Shown here one piece after another: positions 16,179 to 24,961 of a DNA stretch of 64,000 nucleotides. Every line of letters starts with the position of its first letter. Position 1 is the stretch's first letter. Origin of the DNA: Vampirovibrio chlorellavorus (GTDB lineage Bacteria; Cyanobacteriota; Vampirovibrionia; Vampirovibrionales; Vampirovibrionaceae); NCBI RefSeq assembly GCF_003149375.1, contig NZ_QFWH01000008.1, forward strand, positions 1 through 64,000. The letters run 5' to 3'. The translations under genes and the position numbers were made by a program. The notes under the pieces were generated by a model. It had not been told where the DNA came from, did no database searches, and saw only the letters and a program-made list of their open reading frames with translations.

Positions 16179-17408
16179 ATGACCGAATCTTCTACCAAGC
16201 GTGGCCTATCGCCCGTTTTCGTTATTTTTTTCACCATCCTCATCGACATGATTGGTTTTGGTATCGTTATTCCCATTCTTCCCCTGTATTCGCTGCACTT
16301 TAACGCCACGGACTGGCAAATTGGTATCCTGTTCGGCTGCTTTTCGCTGATGCAGCTCATTTTTGCCCCGCTGCTTGGCCGCTGGTCGGATCGCATCGGG
16401 CGTCGCCCCATCCTGTTGCTCAGCATTCTGGGCACCTCCCTCAGCTTCCTTATTATGGGGCTGGCCAACACCCTGTGGCTGCTTTTTCTGGGACGCCTCA
16501 TTGATGGCGCTTCAGGCGGGAACATTCCCACCGCCCAAGCCTATATTGCCGATGTCACGCCTCTGGAAAAGCGCTCCGGGGCCATGGGCCTGATTGGGGC
16601 GGCTTTTGGGCTTGGTTTTGTGATTGGTCCGGCCATTGGGGGCCTGTTAGGCCACTATTCCATTCAGTTGCCTTTTTATGTCGCTGCCGGACTCGCTTTA
16701 CTGAACGCCGTGGCCATTTATCTTTTTCTGCCGGAGAGCCTGAATGAGGCGCAGCGCAAAGCCCACCCTGCCGTTTCTGGCTCGCTGGTGCAGAATTTTT
16801 TACAGGTCAAAAATAGTCGCCTCGGCACGGTAATGTGGGTCTCTCTGCTTTCTACCCTGGCTTTTTCTCTGGTGACTGCCCTGTTCACCCTGTTTACGGC
16901 CCATCGTTTGCAATGGCACGCCCGCGAGAATGGCTGGTTGTTTGCCTACATTGGTATGCTGGGCGTTTTGATCCAGGGCGGAATGCTGCGCCGCATGGTG
17001 CCGAAAGTGGGCGAAAAACCGCTGATTATCGTGGGTAGTGTGTTCCTGTTTATCAGCATGGCTTTGTTGCCAGTCAGTAGCAACCTGATTTGGGTGGTGG
17101 TGGCCTCTTCGGCCCTGGCCATTGGCAACAGTCTGGTCACTCCGCTGGTTAGCGGTCTGGCCTCCAAGTCCGCCGATGCCCAATCGCAAGGCATTGTGCT
17201 GGGCGTGCTGCAGTCCACGGCCAGCCTGGGTAGGATGTTTGGGCCTATGGTGGGCGGCTTTTTACTGCAATACGACGCCAACACCAACAATGCCCTCTAT
17301 GGTATTTCACCCTTCTGGTTTTCCGCTTTGCTGATGGTGGCCACGGTGGTGGTGGCCCTGCGCCTGCCTGAGGATGCCATGCCTGACTCAGCCGTCAAGC
17401 ACCCCTGA
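16179..17408 (+). CDS. MFS transporter, TetA/multidrug-type (DHA1)
   Basis: 409 aa from the ATG at 16179 (AGGA 9 nt upstream), not the upstream TTG. There are twelve hydrophobic segments. The MFS signature GRWSDRIGRRPIL follows TM2, and motif C-like GFVIGPAIGGLLG is in TM5, typical of H+-antiporters. TM1 has IDMIGFGIVIPILP, as in TetA-like proteins. It is an inner-membrane exporter; the substrate cannot be read from the sequence. It is divergent from mutM and followed by wecG-like after ~125 bp. Confidence 0.88.
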   Translation: MTESSTKRGLSPVFVIFFTILIDMIGFGIVIPILPLYSLHFNATDWQIGILFGCFSLMQLIFAPLLGRWSDRIGRRPILLLSILGTSLSFLIMGLANTLWLLFLGRLIDGASGGNIPTAQAYIADVTPLEKRSGAMGLIGAAFGLGFVIGPAIGGLLGHYSIQLPFYVAAGLALLNAVAIYLFLPESLNEAQRKAHPAVSGSLVQNFLQVKNSRLGTVMWVSLLSTLAFSLVTALFTLFTAHRLQWHARENGWLFAYIGMLGVLIQGGMLRRMVPKVGEKPLIIVGSVFLFISMALLPVSSNLIWVVVASSALAIGNSLVTPLVSGLASKSADAQSQGIVLGVLQSTASLGRMFGPMVGGFLLQYDANTNNALYGISPFWFSALLMVATVVVALRLPEDAMPDSAVKHP

Positions 17409-17534
17409 CACTTTCTCAGTCGTTTGCGCCTGTTTGTCCCGACTTAAAGTCCGAGGCAATTTTGTACGGGGTTTTGCCTCTATAGGACATATCAGAGTAC
17501 AGCCCGGTAACGGGCCATTCCCCATAGGTTCATC

Positions 17535-18368
17535 ATGCTCTACTCCCCTGATTTGTCCATCCCCCAGACCCGGGAGGCCCTTGGCGACGACAGCCAGCCC
17601 GGCCAGCTTCTGCCCGACCCGCGCAGCGATATTGAAGGCATTGGGGTGGATAACATCTCTTGTTTACCCGCCCTGTTTGAACGGTTGCGGCAAGAGGCCC
17701 GGCGGCCCGGCAAGTCTGTTTTCGCGGCCCTGAACATTCATATTGCCAATATTGCCCATCAAAACCCGACCCTGCGGCAGTTTTTGCAAGCCAGCGACGT
17801 GGTTTACTGCGATGGTGCCGGAATCGTGCTGGCTTCCAGACTGCTGGGCAACCCCTTGCCGTGCCGGTTTACCGCCGCCGACTGGCTTCTCGACCTGTGG
17901 GCTTACCTCAGCCAGCATGGCATCACCGCTTTCTATCTCGGCGGGGAGCCGGGCATCGCTGAAAAAGCCCTGGCCCAGTTTGAGGAGCGCATGCCACAGC
18001 ACACCATTCTGGGTGTTCATCACGGCTTTATCCTGCAGGATGAAGCGCTGGAACGGCAGGTCATCGACCGCATCAACGCCCTGCAGCCCGATGTTTTATT
18101 CGTGGGTTTTGGCTGCCCCCTGCAAGAAATGTGGATTCAGCGGCATCAGGCCGCCTTGAACGTGTCCGTGTTCTACCCCATTGGGGCCACGCTGGATTAC
18201 CTGACCCGCAAAGTGCCCCGTTGTCCGGCCTGGATGGGTGAAAACGGTCTGGAGTGGCTATTTCGCTTTCTGGTAGAGCCCCGCCGTATGTTTGGCCGCT
18301 ATATTGTGGGCAACCCGTGGTTTTTGTGGCGTATTGGCTGGCAGGCCCTGCAACAACGCCTGGGTTAA
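17535..18368 (+). CDS. WecG/TagA/CpsF family (GT26) glycosyltransferase
   Basis: 277 aa, ATG with AGG 6 nt upstream. GT26 signatures are present: FAALNIHIANIAHQNPTLRQFLQASDVVYCDGAGIVLASRLLG, then YLGGEPGIAEKAL, PDVLFVGFGCPLQEMWI, and PIGATLDYLTRKVPRCPAWMGENGLEWLFRFLVEPRRMFGRYIVGNPWFL. Family members add N-acetylmannosamine(-uronate) to lipid-linked GlcNAc in surface polysaccharide or teichoic acid synthesis at the cytoplasmic membrane. Its product might be a substrate of the LCP protein at 10277-11638; this is inference. Confidence 0.92.
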   Translation: MLYSPDLSIPQTREALGDDSQPGQLLPDPRSDIEGIGVDNISCLPALFERLRQEARRPGKSVFAALNIHIANIAHQNPTLRQFLQASDVVYCDGAGIVLASRLLGNPLPCRFTAADWLLDLWAYLSQHGITAFYLGGEPGIAEKALAQFEERMPQHTILGVHHGFILQDEALERQVIDRINALQPDVLFVGFGCPLQEMWIQRHQAALNVSVFYPIGATLDYLTRKVPRCPAWMGENGLEWLFRFLVEPRRMFGRYIVGNPWFLWRIGWQALQQRLG

Positions 18369-18465
18369 TGGGTCAGTTATGGGGCGTTGGCGCTAGCAGT
18401 CAATGACAGGCCCGATGCTGGGCTTGTGCGGTCGGTCAGGCTTGATTATCGGGCTGCCGGTTTTT

Positions 18466-18879
18466 CTACTTTTTAGGCTTGAACGCCCCTTTTACAATCT
18501 GACCACTCTCCCACAGAATGACACCAGACCAAAACGCGCTCAGCGCCGCCAGTGGCCAGAGTGCTGGGGCGGCTACCGGCACCAGCATGGCGCCCACTAG
18601 TAAGGCGGGGGCCAGCCCGGTGGTGATATACCCTGAAATGAGGTAGTTTCGGCTCTTGGGATCCTGAAGTTCCTTTTTGAGCAGTTGAAGGCCTTGCGTC
18701 AGTTTATCCAGAAATGACGGCTGGGCCTGCTGAGCCTGGTTGGCGTCGCCGCTGAATCTTACCTTTCCCGAAACTGCCTTCCCCGAAACTGTGGAAAGTC
18801 GCCGGGAGCTGGAGGATACCGGCTGGCTCAATGGCCTTGCGGTGATTGGCTGCGTTGAAGAAACCCCATTTAGAACCAT
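18466..18879 (-). CDS. Small membrane protein, unknown function
   Basis: 137 aa. A Ser/Gln-rich N-terminus (to ~50) and a charged helix (FLDKLTQGLQLLKKELQDPKSRNY) lead into two probable membrane segments (ISGYITTGLAPALLVGAMLVPVAAPAL and LWPLAALSAFWSGVILW) and a basic tail. No family recognised. A 12-bp palindrome (ACTGCTAGCAGT, 18900-18911) overlaps a TATACT-like box just upstream. Confidence 0.6.
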   Translation of the reverse strand: MVLNGVSSTQPITARPLSQPVSSSSRRLSTVSGKAVSGKVRFSGDANQAQQAQPSFLDKLTQGLQLLKKELQDPKSRNYLISGYITTGLAPALLVGAMLVPVAAPALWPLAALSAFWSGVILWESGQIVKGAFKPKK

Positions 18880-19112
18880 TGTGAATAACCCATATTTTTA
18901 CTGCTAGCAGTATAACAAAAGCACAGACTCCTATAAAAAGAAGTCTCCTGTTAAAATTGCCTGTTGCAACCGGTTGCTGTCTCAATCAGTCGGGGAAGCC
19001 ACGGCAGCAGGCTGGCTTGCCACGGTGTGGGTGAAGAGGTGTGATTCATCCCCATGGTGCAAACAGCAGCGTCATTTTATTGCCGGATTTTCAGACCGTG
19101 TGCAGCATCCGG

Positions 19113-19895
19113 TTAGTTTATTTTGCTGTCTTGCACCGGATCGTAAATGACAAAGGTGTTCCGCTTTTCTTTGGCCCGGTACAAAGCGGTATCCGCATGC
19201 CGGATCAGCACTTCCTCATCCAGCCCATGTTCGGGGAATACGGCGATGCCCAGACTGATGCCAATGACGTATTCTTTGCCCTGCAGGGTGAATGGGGCCT
19301 GAATGGCGCTTAAAATACGCATGCACAAGGTGGCAATCGCCCCTCGCTCCTGTAGGCTGGGGCATACAAAGGCGAATTCATCGCCACCGTAGCGGGCAAT
19401 GGTATCCGATTCCCGAACCACATCCTTCAAGCGGCCCACCACTTGTTTGAGTAAGGCATCACCCGCCTCATGGCCCAGGGTGTCGTTGATGGGCTTGAAT
19501 TTATCCAAATCGGCCATGATCACGCAAAAGCGGCTCTTGTTCCGGTTGGCCAGTTTGATGGTTTGCAACAAGCCATCCCGAAACAACCGACGATTGGGAA
19601 GTTGGGTGAGTGGGTCATAGAAGGCCTGGCTTTCAAACTGGAGCATGGCGTGCTTGGTCTTCCGGCTGGAGATCTCCACTTCCGCTTTGAGTTGGTCGTA
19701 CTTTTTTCGGAGCCACAAGAGGGCGACAAACTCGATCAAGGCCACTATGAGGGCTATCCCCAAATAAGCCTCAAGGGTTGACGTTTTGGCGGCTGAGCTG
19801 GTTAAAGCGTGTGCTTTAAGGCCCAGGGCGCTTGATAAGAGAACCGCACTGGCGGTTTTCAGTTTTAGGGCCTTAAGGGGTCTGGAAGCCATCAT
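19113..19895 (-). CDS. Membrane-anchored diguanylate cyclase (GGDEF)
   Basis: 260 aa from the ATG at 19895 (a second ATG follows; the upstream frame begins at a TTG). One or two N-terminal hydrophobic segments (ASAVLLSSALGLKAHA; AYLGIALIVALIEFVALLW) and a short coiled linker precede a complete GGDEF domain (~95-255). This has DPLTQLPNRRLF, ADLDKFKPINDTLGHEAGDALL and the active-site RYGGDEF. It makes c-di-GMP from GTP. An RxxD inhibitory site is not obvious. No EAL/HD-GYP partner is in the window; the neighbouring chemotaxis genes suggest a motility link, inferred only. Confidence 0.9.
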   Translation of the reverse strand: MMASRPLKALKLKTASAVLLSSALGLKAHALTSSAAKTSTLEAYLGIALIVALIEFVALLWLRKKYDQLKAEVEISSRKTKHAMLQFESQAFYDPLTQLPNRRLFRDGLLQTIKLANRNKSRFCVIMADLDKFKPINDTLGHEAGDALLKQVVGRLKDVVRESDTIARYGGDEFAFVCPSLQERGAIATLCMRILSAIQAPFTLQGKEYVIGISLGIAVFPEHGLDEEVLIRHADTALYRAKEKRNTFVIYDPVQDSKIN

Positions 19896-20464
19896 TGAAT
19901 ATTGCCACAAAACGATACTGACGGAATGAATGCGGTTTCCTTATATATCTCCAGTCCGGGATTTTTACCTTGCTGCCTTGCCACCGGGTTTAATTCTTTT
20001 GGGGAAAGGTCTGGAAATGCTGTTTTCTTATATGGACACCCCAAGCGGGTATCGGGTTGAAAGCCTCACATTCCTATTAGTATACCACTCCTTAAGATTG
20101 TTGGGTTTATAAAAGCGGCCTGAAAAAGTTTCTGGCTGGCCCGCGGCTGAAGTCAGGAACGCCTGCCCCGGACTCTCGCGCCATGCTGGTATTCGGGTTG
20201 TCCACGGGTCAGCTATCTAAGGATCTTGAGAGACTGCCGGGCATGGCGCCTTTTCGGAGCGTTCTCTGAAGGCCAGCGCTTTGTGGTCACCCAAGCGCTC
20301 CCGCATCCTCTTACCTTTGGGAAAAAGTTTGGCGCACAAAATAGTCGGGCTCTGTTTTTATGCGCTCGAAATCGACGTATTTCACCAACGGTTGTATCTT
20401 TTTCCCTGCCTGTCGCTAACCAGCGGCACACTTCCCTCCCATTTTTTTGATACTGGAGTTACCC
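19896..20464. other. Non-coding stretch with stem-loops
   Basis: 569 bp with no supported gene. It contains a 9-bp perfect inverted repeat, GCGCCATGC (20178-20186) with GCATGGCGC (20241-20249), and a hairpin AGCGCTT/AAGCGCT (about 20275-20299). Then comes a pyrimidine-rich leader to the small gene at 20465. It could be a structured RNA or leader. Confidence 0.4.
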
Positions 20465-20704
20465 ATGATTAATACCACCTCAAATAGCACCCAAAATCCC
20501 ATTTATAAAAGCCCCGCTAAAAATGCGGGTGCCCCAAAAACCAAACAGGCTGACCCAAAGCCTAGCGCGCCGCCATTAACCGTGGCTGATGATAAAACCT
20601 TGCAGGCTTTTATTGATGCTCGTGGTGAAGCCGCTAAAATTGCCGCCCAAATTCTTAAGGAAAGAAAGCAGGCCGCGGGTCGAAGCATCGACGTGCTGGT
20701 TTAA
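20465..20704 (+). CDS. Small Lys/Ala/Pro-rich protein, unknown function
   Basis: 79 aa, ATG with GGAG 7 nt upstream (CTGGAGTTACCC). The first half is disordered (Asn, Ser, Pro, Lys), the second a predicted amphipathic helix (LQAFIDARGEAAKIAAQILKERKQAAGRSIDVLV). No domain recognised. It is followed directly by a strong terminator, so it is a self-contained transcription unit. Confidence 0.65.
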   Translation: MINTTSNSTQNPIYKSPAKNAGAPKTKQADPKPSAPPLTVADDKTLQAFIDARGEAAKIAAQILKERKQAAGRSIDVLV

Positions 20705-20719
20705 TTCAAATGACTGAAG

Positions 20720-20758
20720 CGGAGCCGATCCGGATAGTAGCGGGTCGGCTCCGTTTTT
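20720..20758 (+). terminator. Intrinsic terminator of the small gene
   Basis: CGGAGCCGA (20720-20728) pairs with TCGGCTCCG (20745-20753), followed by TTTTT. Confidence 0.85.
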
Positions 20759-20812
20759 ATGAGTGGTGGGGCGTTGTGCTTCAGCCTGTGGGCAGGGGCA
20801 TTGGAAGTGCCC

Positions 20813-22693
20813 TCAAATATCGCTCAGGATGGTGTTCAGTGCGTCCAGCTTTCTGCTGAGTTCGCTGAACACGCTGACGCTTTCAGCCGTCGCTTCAGAG
20901 GCTTGGGCCAGTAGTTGAATGTTTTGAGTGATTTTCTCGATGGACAGCGCAGTTCCGTTAACGGTGTGACTGATTTCCGAGGAGGTGGCCGACTGTTCCT
21001 CGACTGCGCTGGCGATGGTACGGATAATCTCGTTGATTTCTTCCACGGTTTCGGCAATGGATACAATGGTTTGAATAGCGGTTTGGGTGTTCTGTTGAAT
21101 GGTTTCGATTTTGAGGCGGATGTTTTCGGTGGCCTCCGCGGATTGCTTGGCCAGTGCTTTGACTTCGTTGGCCACCACGGCGAAACCTTTGCCCGCGTCA
21201 CCGGCGCTGGCGGCTTCAATGGTGGCGTTTAAGGCCAACAGGTTGGTTTGGGAAGCGATGTCTTTAATCAGATCGATCACAGAGTTAATTTCCTGGGACG
21301 ATCGGCCCAACTCATCCATTATTTTTTTGGACTCTTCGGCCTTTTTCTCCGCGTTGTGGGTGATTTGAGAGGCTTGCTGGGTATTGCGGCTGATTTCTTC
21401 CACACTGCTGCTCATCTCGGTGATGGCGCTGGCCAGGGTTTGAATGTTCCGGTTGGAATCTTCGGCCATGTCCGCCACGTGTTGAGATTTTTGAACATTG
21501 CCATCCATTGCTGTGCCGATTTGCAGGTTGGCGTCTTTCAATTGATCGGAGAAACTGCTTAACTCCATTGAGCTTTGCTTGATTTGCTCTGATTTTCGGG
21601 TTTCCGCTTCCTGTTTTTGTATGCGCTCAATGTTGGCGGAAACCAGTTTTCCTACCGTTTTCAAAGCCTCCAGTCGTTGGGCGCTTGGGTTTAAGGTTTC
21701 TGTGGTGAAGAAGTCCATGGTGCCCGTAATTTCACCGTTCACAAAGAGAGGAAAGCAAATACCGGATTTGACGCCCGCTCTTTGGGCGGGGTCACGGCGA
21801 ACGCAGTCCGTTACGGTTCCCAAATCCTGAATAAAGACAAGCTCTCCACGTTCCCAGGCTTTGCCATTGATTCCCACGCCCTTTTTGAATTCAGCACTTT
21901 GGGTGATTTTTAAGAATTCGGGATTGACAGTGCCCGAGTCTTGTTGAAAGCGCAGTGACTGGCTTACTTTATCAATCTGCCAAAACGAAGCGTAGGCCCA
22001 CTCGAAAGTGTCGCGGACGTTGTCCAATGCGATCTGAAGCGCTTCTTTTTCCGTTTTGGCTTCAATCAGATTTTGAATAATTTGATTGATGGCCTCTGTA
22101 TCTTTGGCGTTCTGCTGAACAACCTCTTGCTTTCTAAGGCGTTCAATCGTGGACGCTACCAATTGGCCAATACCCCGAAGAACTTCCAGTTGCTCGTCAT
22201 CTGGGGATAAAACTTTGGTAGAGAAAAAGTCCATGGTGCCGATGACTTTTTCATCGGTAATAATCGGGAAGCAAATACCGGATTTGACGCCCGCTTTTTG
22301 AGCTGATTCGCGTCTGCAGCAGTCTACCATCTCGCCCAGGTCTTTTACAAAAAAGAGGTCTCGTGTTTTCCAGGCCCGACCATTGATTCCCACGCCTTCG
22401 CTGAAGCTGGCGCTGCGGGTCACCTGTTCAAACTCGCTGTTGACACTGCCCGATTCGGTATAAAAACGCAGTGTGTTGGACTGGGCATCCAGTGCCCAAT
22501 AGGAACCATAATCCCACTTGAAAGACTGTTTAACACTATCCAGCGCCGCTTTTAGTGCGCTCATTTCATCGCTGGCGGCGTTTAGCACTTTGATGACCTT
22601 AATGACGGCTAGCGCGTTACCGCTGTCATTCTGCAGGACTGGGGACTTAAGCTTGGACACGTTTTTGGGATGATGGCTCAGTAGGTTCAGCAT
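20813..22693 (-). CDS. Soluble methyl-accepting chemotaxis protein with two GAF domains
   Basis: 626 aa. There is no membrane segment. Two homologous GAF domains (~30-190 and ~205-365) share [18 protein letters not shown], a Cys-containing C(C)RR/CVRR segment, and [16 protein letters not shown]. The MCP signalling domain (~400-626) has the conserved hairpin tip [20 protein letters not shown]. It is a cytoplasmic receptor feeding the CheA/CheW made by the adjacent operon. The conserved Cys in each GAF could bind a redox ligand or metal; that is inference. It is separated from cheY by 77 nt, so may have its own promoter. Confidence 0.92.
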   Translation of the reverse strand: MLNLLSHHPKNVSKLKSPVLQNDSGNALAVIKVIKVLNAASDEMSALKAALDSVKQSFKWDYGSYWALDAQSNTLRFYTESGSVNSEFEQVTRSASFSEGVGINGRAWKTRDLFFVKDLGEMVDCCRRESAQKAGVKSGICFPIITDEKVIGTMDFFSTKVLSPDDEQLEVLRGIGQLVASTIERLRKQEVVQQNAKDTEAINQIIQNLIEAKTEKEALQIALDNVRDTFEWAYASFWQIDKVSQSLRFQQDSGTVNPEFLKITQSAEFKKGVGINGKAWERGELVFIQDLGTVTDCVRRDPAQRAGVKSGICFPLFVNGEITGTMDFFTTETLNPSAQRLEALKTVGKLVSANIERIQKQEAETRKSEQIKQSSMELSSFSDQLKDANLQIGTAMDGNVQKSQHVADMAEDSNRNIQTLASAITEMSSSVEEISRNTQQASQITHNAEKKAEESKKIMDELGRSSQEINSVIDLIKDIASQTNLLALNATIEAASAGDAGKGFAVVANEVKALAKQSAEATENIRLKIETIQQNTQTAIQTIVSIAETVEEINEIIRTIASAVEEQSATSSEISHTVNGTALSIEKITQNIQLLAQASEATAESVSVFSELSRKLDALNTILSDI

Positions 22694-22770
22694 GGTGCCC
22701 TTTCTTTTAATTTGAAAAATACAAAACCCTGGCGAGAAATATGGTGAATGACGAGATAATGTTCAACGGT

Positions 22771-23145
22771 TTAAAGCGTTACCAGTTGTTCAAATTTCTC
22801 CCGAAGGTCTTCCGCATTGAAAGGCTTTACCAGGTAGTTATTGGCTCCTGCCTGTATGGCCGTGATGACATTGGTTCTTTCGCCTTCGGTGGTAACCATT
22901 AAAATGGGGGTTTTGTTGCCAGAGGCGCGAATGTTGCGAACGGCGTCTATACCTAGCATATTGGGCATGTTCCAATCCATCAGGATAATGCTGTATTGCT
23001 GGCTTGCTGCTTTTTCAACCGCTTCACAACCATCTGTGGCTTCTTCGATATTGTCATTAGCGATATTCATACTGTTGAGAATTCCCATGATGACCCGTCT
23101 CATAATGGCGGAATCATCAACTACCAGAACTTTGATCGAACTCAT
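22771..23145 (-). CDS. cheY: CheY-type response regulator
   Basis: 124 aa from the ATG at 23145, with AAGGAG 8 nt upstream, ruling out the longer frame. It is a single receiver domain: acidic pair VVDDSAIMRR, phospho-Asp in ILMDWNMPNMLG, Thr in MVTTEGER, and Lys in YLVKPF. No output domain. It is likely phosphorylated by the operon's CheA; it may control the flagellar switch or act as a phosphate sink beside the second CheY. Confidence 0.93.
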   Translation of the reverse strand: MSSIKVLVVDDSAIMRRVIMGILNSMNIANDNIEEATDGCEAVEKAASQQYSIILMDWNMPNMLGIDAVRNIRASGNKTPILMVTTEGERTNVITAIQAGANNYLVKPFNAEDLREKFEQLVTL

Positions 23146-23194
23146 TTCAGGGACTCCTTGTCGGCTTTGGAATGGATAAATTGGGGGCTGCCTG

Positions 23195-23701
23195 CTAGTT
23201 CGTAAACTTGAAAGAGACTTGCAGGCTAAAGCTTTGTTGTTCGACTTCAAATACAATACACAGGTACGGGCAGTTTTTGGGACTGGCGGAAATCTCGTGA
23301 CCAGAACCCAAAATGATGCTGGGTAAAGACAATCGGTAATTCGAGTTGGTTTCCGTCGACAAAGAGGTTTTGGTGTTGCCCGAAATCATGTTCACCAGTT
23401 CACCAATGCCATCCGAACGATCTTCCGCGGAAATGGCCTCTGCGTTGGCTCCAATCAGGCGGGAGACAATGAGATTAGCAAGTTTGATGGGAAACGACAA
23501 TGCGACCATGCCCTCGCCGCCTTCACCGGTAATCCCAATCAATGCCGAGATATCGCCTCCTGCCACATAGGAGGCCTGTGGGCGGACCTCTTTTACGGAA
23601 ACCGTGGTGTTGGCCATGGTTCCCAAAACATCCTGGGTGGATTTGATTAAGGCGTTTACCAGTTTGGCGTCCAGTACTTTTTTTTCAGAAACTTCGCTCA
23701 T
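23195..23701 (-). CDS. cheX: CheX phosphatase
   Basis: 168 aa. A CheC/CheX fold with one active-site helix carrying the ExxN signature (IGELVNMISGNTK) and the GDISALIGITGEGGEGMVALSF core strands. CheX dimers dephosphorylate CheY-P. It lies between two cheY genes (gaps of 49 and 30 nt), in keeping with a role in resetting both regulators. Terminal strand VEQQSFSLQVSFKF. Confidence 0.9.
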   Translation of the reverse strand: MSEVSEKKVLDAKLVNALIKSTQDVLGTMANTTVSVKEVRPQASYVAGGDISALIGITGEGGEGMVALSFPIKLANLIVSRLIGANAEAISAEDRSDGIGELVNMISGNTKTSLSTETNSNYRLSLPSIILGSGHEISASPKNCPYLCIVFEVEQQSFSLQVSFKFTN

Positions 23702-23731
23702 TATGTCTCCTAGTGATTTTGACTTTAAACT

Positions 23732-24106
23732 TTAAAGAGAGCCGCCCAGGCATTCCAGCATGGTCGTCATCAGGTCTTCCGGGCTGAACGGTTTGACCAG
23801 GTAATGCTTAGCCCCTGCCTGAATGGCGCGCACAATGTTGGCTCGCTCTGCTTCGGTGGTGACCATCATGACCGGAATTGACTTGAACCGTTCATCCGCT
23901 TTCAGATACTGTAGCGTGGTGAAGCCATCCATTACCGGCATATTCCAATCCAGTAAAATCAGGCTGACATCCGGGTACTCGTTATCCAGAAGGTTTAACG
24001 CTTCCTGTCCATCTCCCGCTTCCAGAAAGTCCAGCCCCAGTGTTTCGGCGCTGCCCCGAATGATTTTCCTGATGATTGCGGAATCATCTACAGACAGAAC
24101 TTTCAT
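23732..24106 (-). CDS. cheY: CheY-type response regulator
   Basis: 124 aa. Receiver domain with LSVDDSAIIRK, phospho-Asp in LILLDWNMPVMDG, MVTTEAER and YLVKPFSPED. A paralogue of the CheY at 22771-23145. It starts 3 nt after the cheR stop, so it is translated with cheR. Confidence 0.93.
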   Translation of the reverse strand: MKVLSVDDSAIIRKIIRGSAETLGLDFLEAGDGQEALNLLDNEYPDVSLILLDWNMPVMDGFTTLQYLKADERFKSIPVMMVTTEAERANIVRAIQAGAKHYLVKPFSPEDLMTTMLECLGGSL

Positions 24107-24109
24107 CCG

Positions 24110-24961
24110 CTATCTGCTCCTTTTGAGTTTATAGTAAGCGCCGCCACATGCTTCCAGTCTTTCAAAGTCATCACTGTAGCCGATCAATGATTCGGAAGCC
24201 CCGATAAATAGATAGCTATCCGGATTCAGGCACTGAGCCAGTTTTTTGAATAACTCTTTTTTAAACTCCGTAGAGAAATAGATGGCCACGTTTCGCAGCA
24301 TAATCACATCGAAACGACCCAACTCAGTGAACGGATTCATCAGGTTCAGCTGTTGAAACTGGACAATCTGTCTGACGGTTTCATCCAGTACATAAACCCG
24401 GCCATCCTGTTTGAAGTATCGCTCCCTGAGTTCCTCCGGCATGCCTCTGGAAATGGAGAGGGCATCATATCGGCCAGCCTTGGCAATAAACAGTATGGCT
24501 TTTGAGAGGTCGGTGGCCGTAATGGACAAGGCGCCGCTGGTTAATTCCCTGCCCTTTCCCAGTCGTGCCAATTCGTGGGCGATTAACGAGATGGAGTAGG
24601 GTTCCTGCCCGGATGAACAGGCGGCTGACCAGAAGCGGATTTGCCTTTTTTCCCCGTTTTTAATTTTTTGCAAGAGTTCTGGAAAGATAACTTCCTTTAA
24701 AATTTCATAGGGCCATTGATCCCGAAACCACAGGGTTTCATTGGTGGTCATGGCCTCAATAATTTTATTCTTGATGCCGGGATCACTTTGGCTGATTTTG
24801 TAAAGATCGCTGAAATTGAGACAGGCATTTTCAATGGCCAGTCTACTGAGACGGGTTTCCAGCAGGTAGGCCTTGTCACTACTGATGGTGATGCCGCATT
24901 CTTTTTCTATGAATTTTTGAAACAGGGTCAGCTCTGTTTCTGAAATTGTCAGAGAGGTCAT
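24110..24961 (-). CDS. cheR: Chemoreceptor methyltransferase CheR
   Basis: 283 aa, full length. An N-terminal helical domain (1-75) precedes the SAM-binding domain, with TTNETLWFRDQWPYE, WSAACSSGQEPYSISL, ITATDLS, FDVIMLRNVAIYFS and LFIGASESLIGY. It methylates receptor glutamates using S-adenosylmethionine. Its ATG overlaps the cheB stop by 4 nt. Its substrates probably include the MCPs at 20813 and 32030. Confidence 0.95.
   Translation of the reverse strand: MTSLTISETELTLFQKFIEKECGITISSDKAYLLETRLSRLAIENACLNFSDLYKISQSDPGIKNKIIEAMTTNETLWFRDQWPYEILKEVIFPELLQKIKNGEKRQIRFWSAACSSGQEPYSISLIAHELARLGKGRELTSGALSITATDLSKAILFIAKAGRYDALSISRGMPEELRERYFKQDGRVYVLDETVRQIVQFQQLNLMNPFTELGRFDVIMLRNVAIYFSTEFKKELFKKLAQCLNPDSYLFIGASESLIGYSDDFERLEACGGAYYKLKRSR

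Noticed and set aside
19930-20112. 60-codon plus-strand frame with a hydrophobic C-terminus
   Set aside because: The start lacks a convincing RBS and nothing else supports it.
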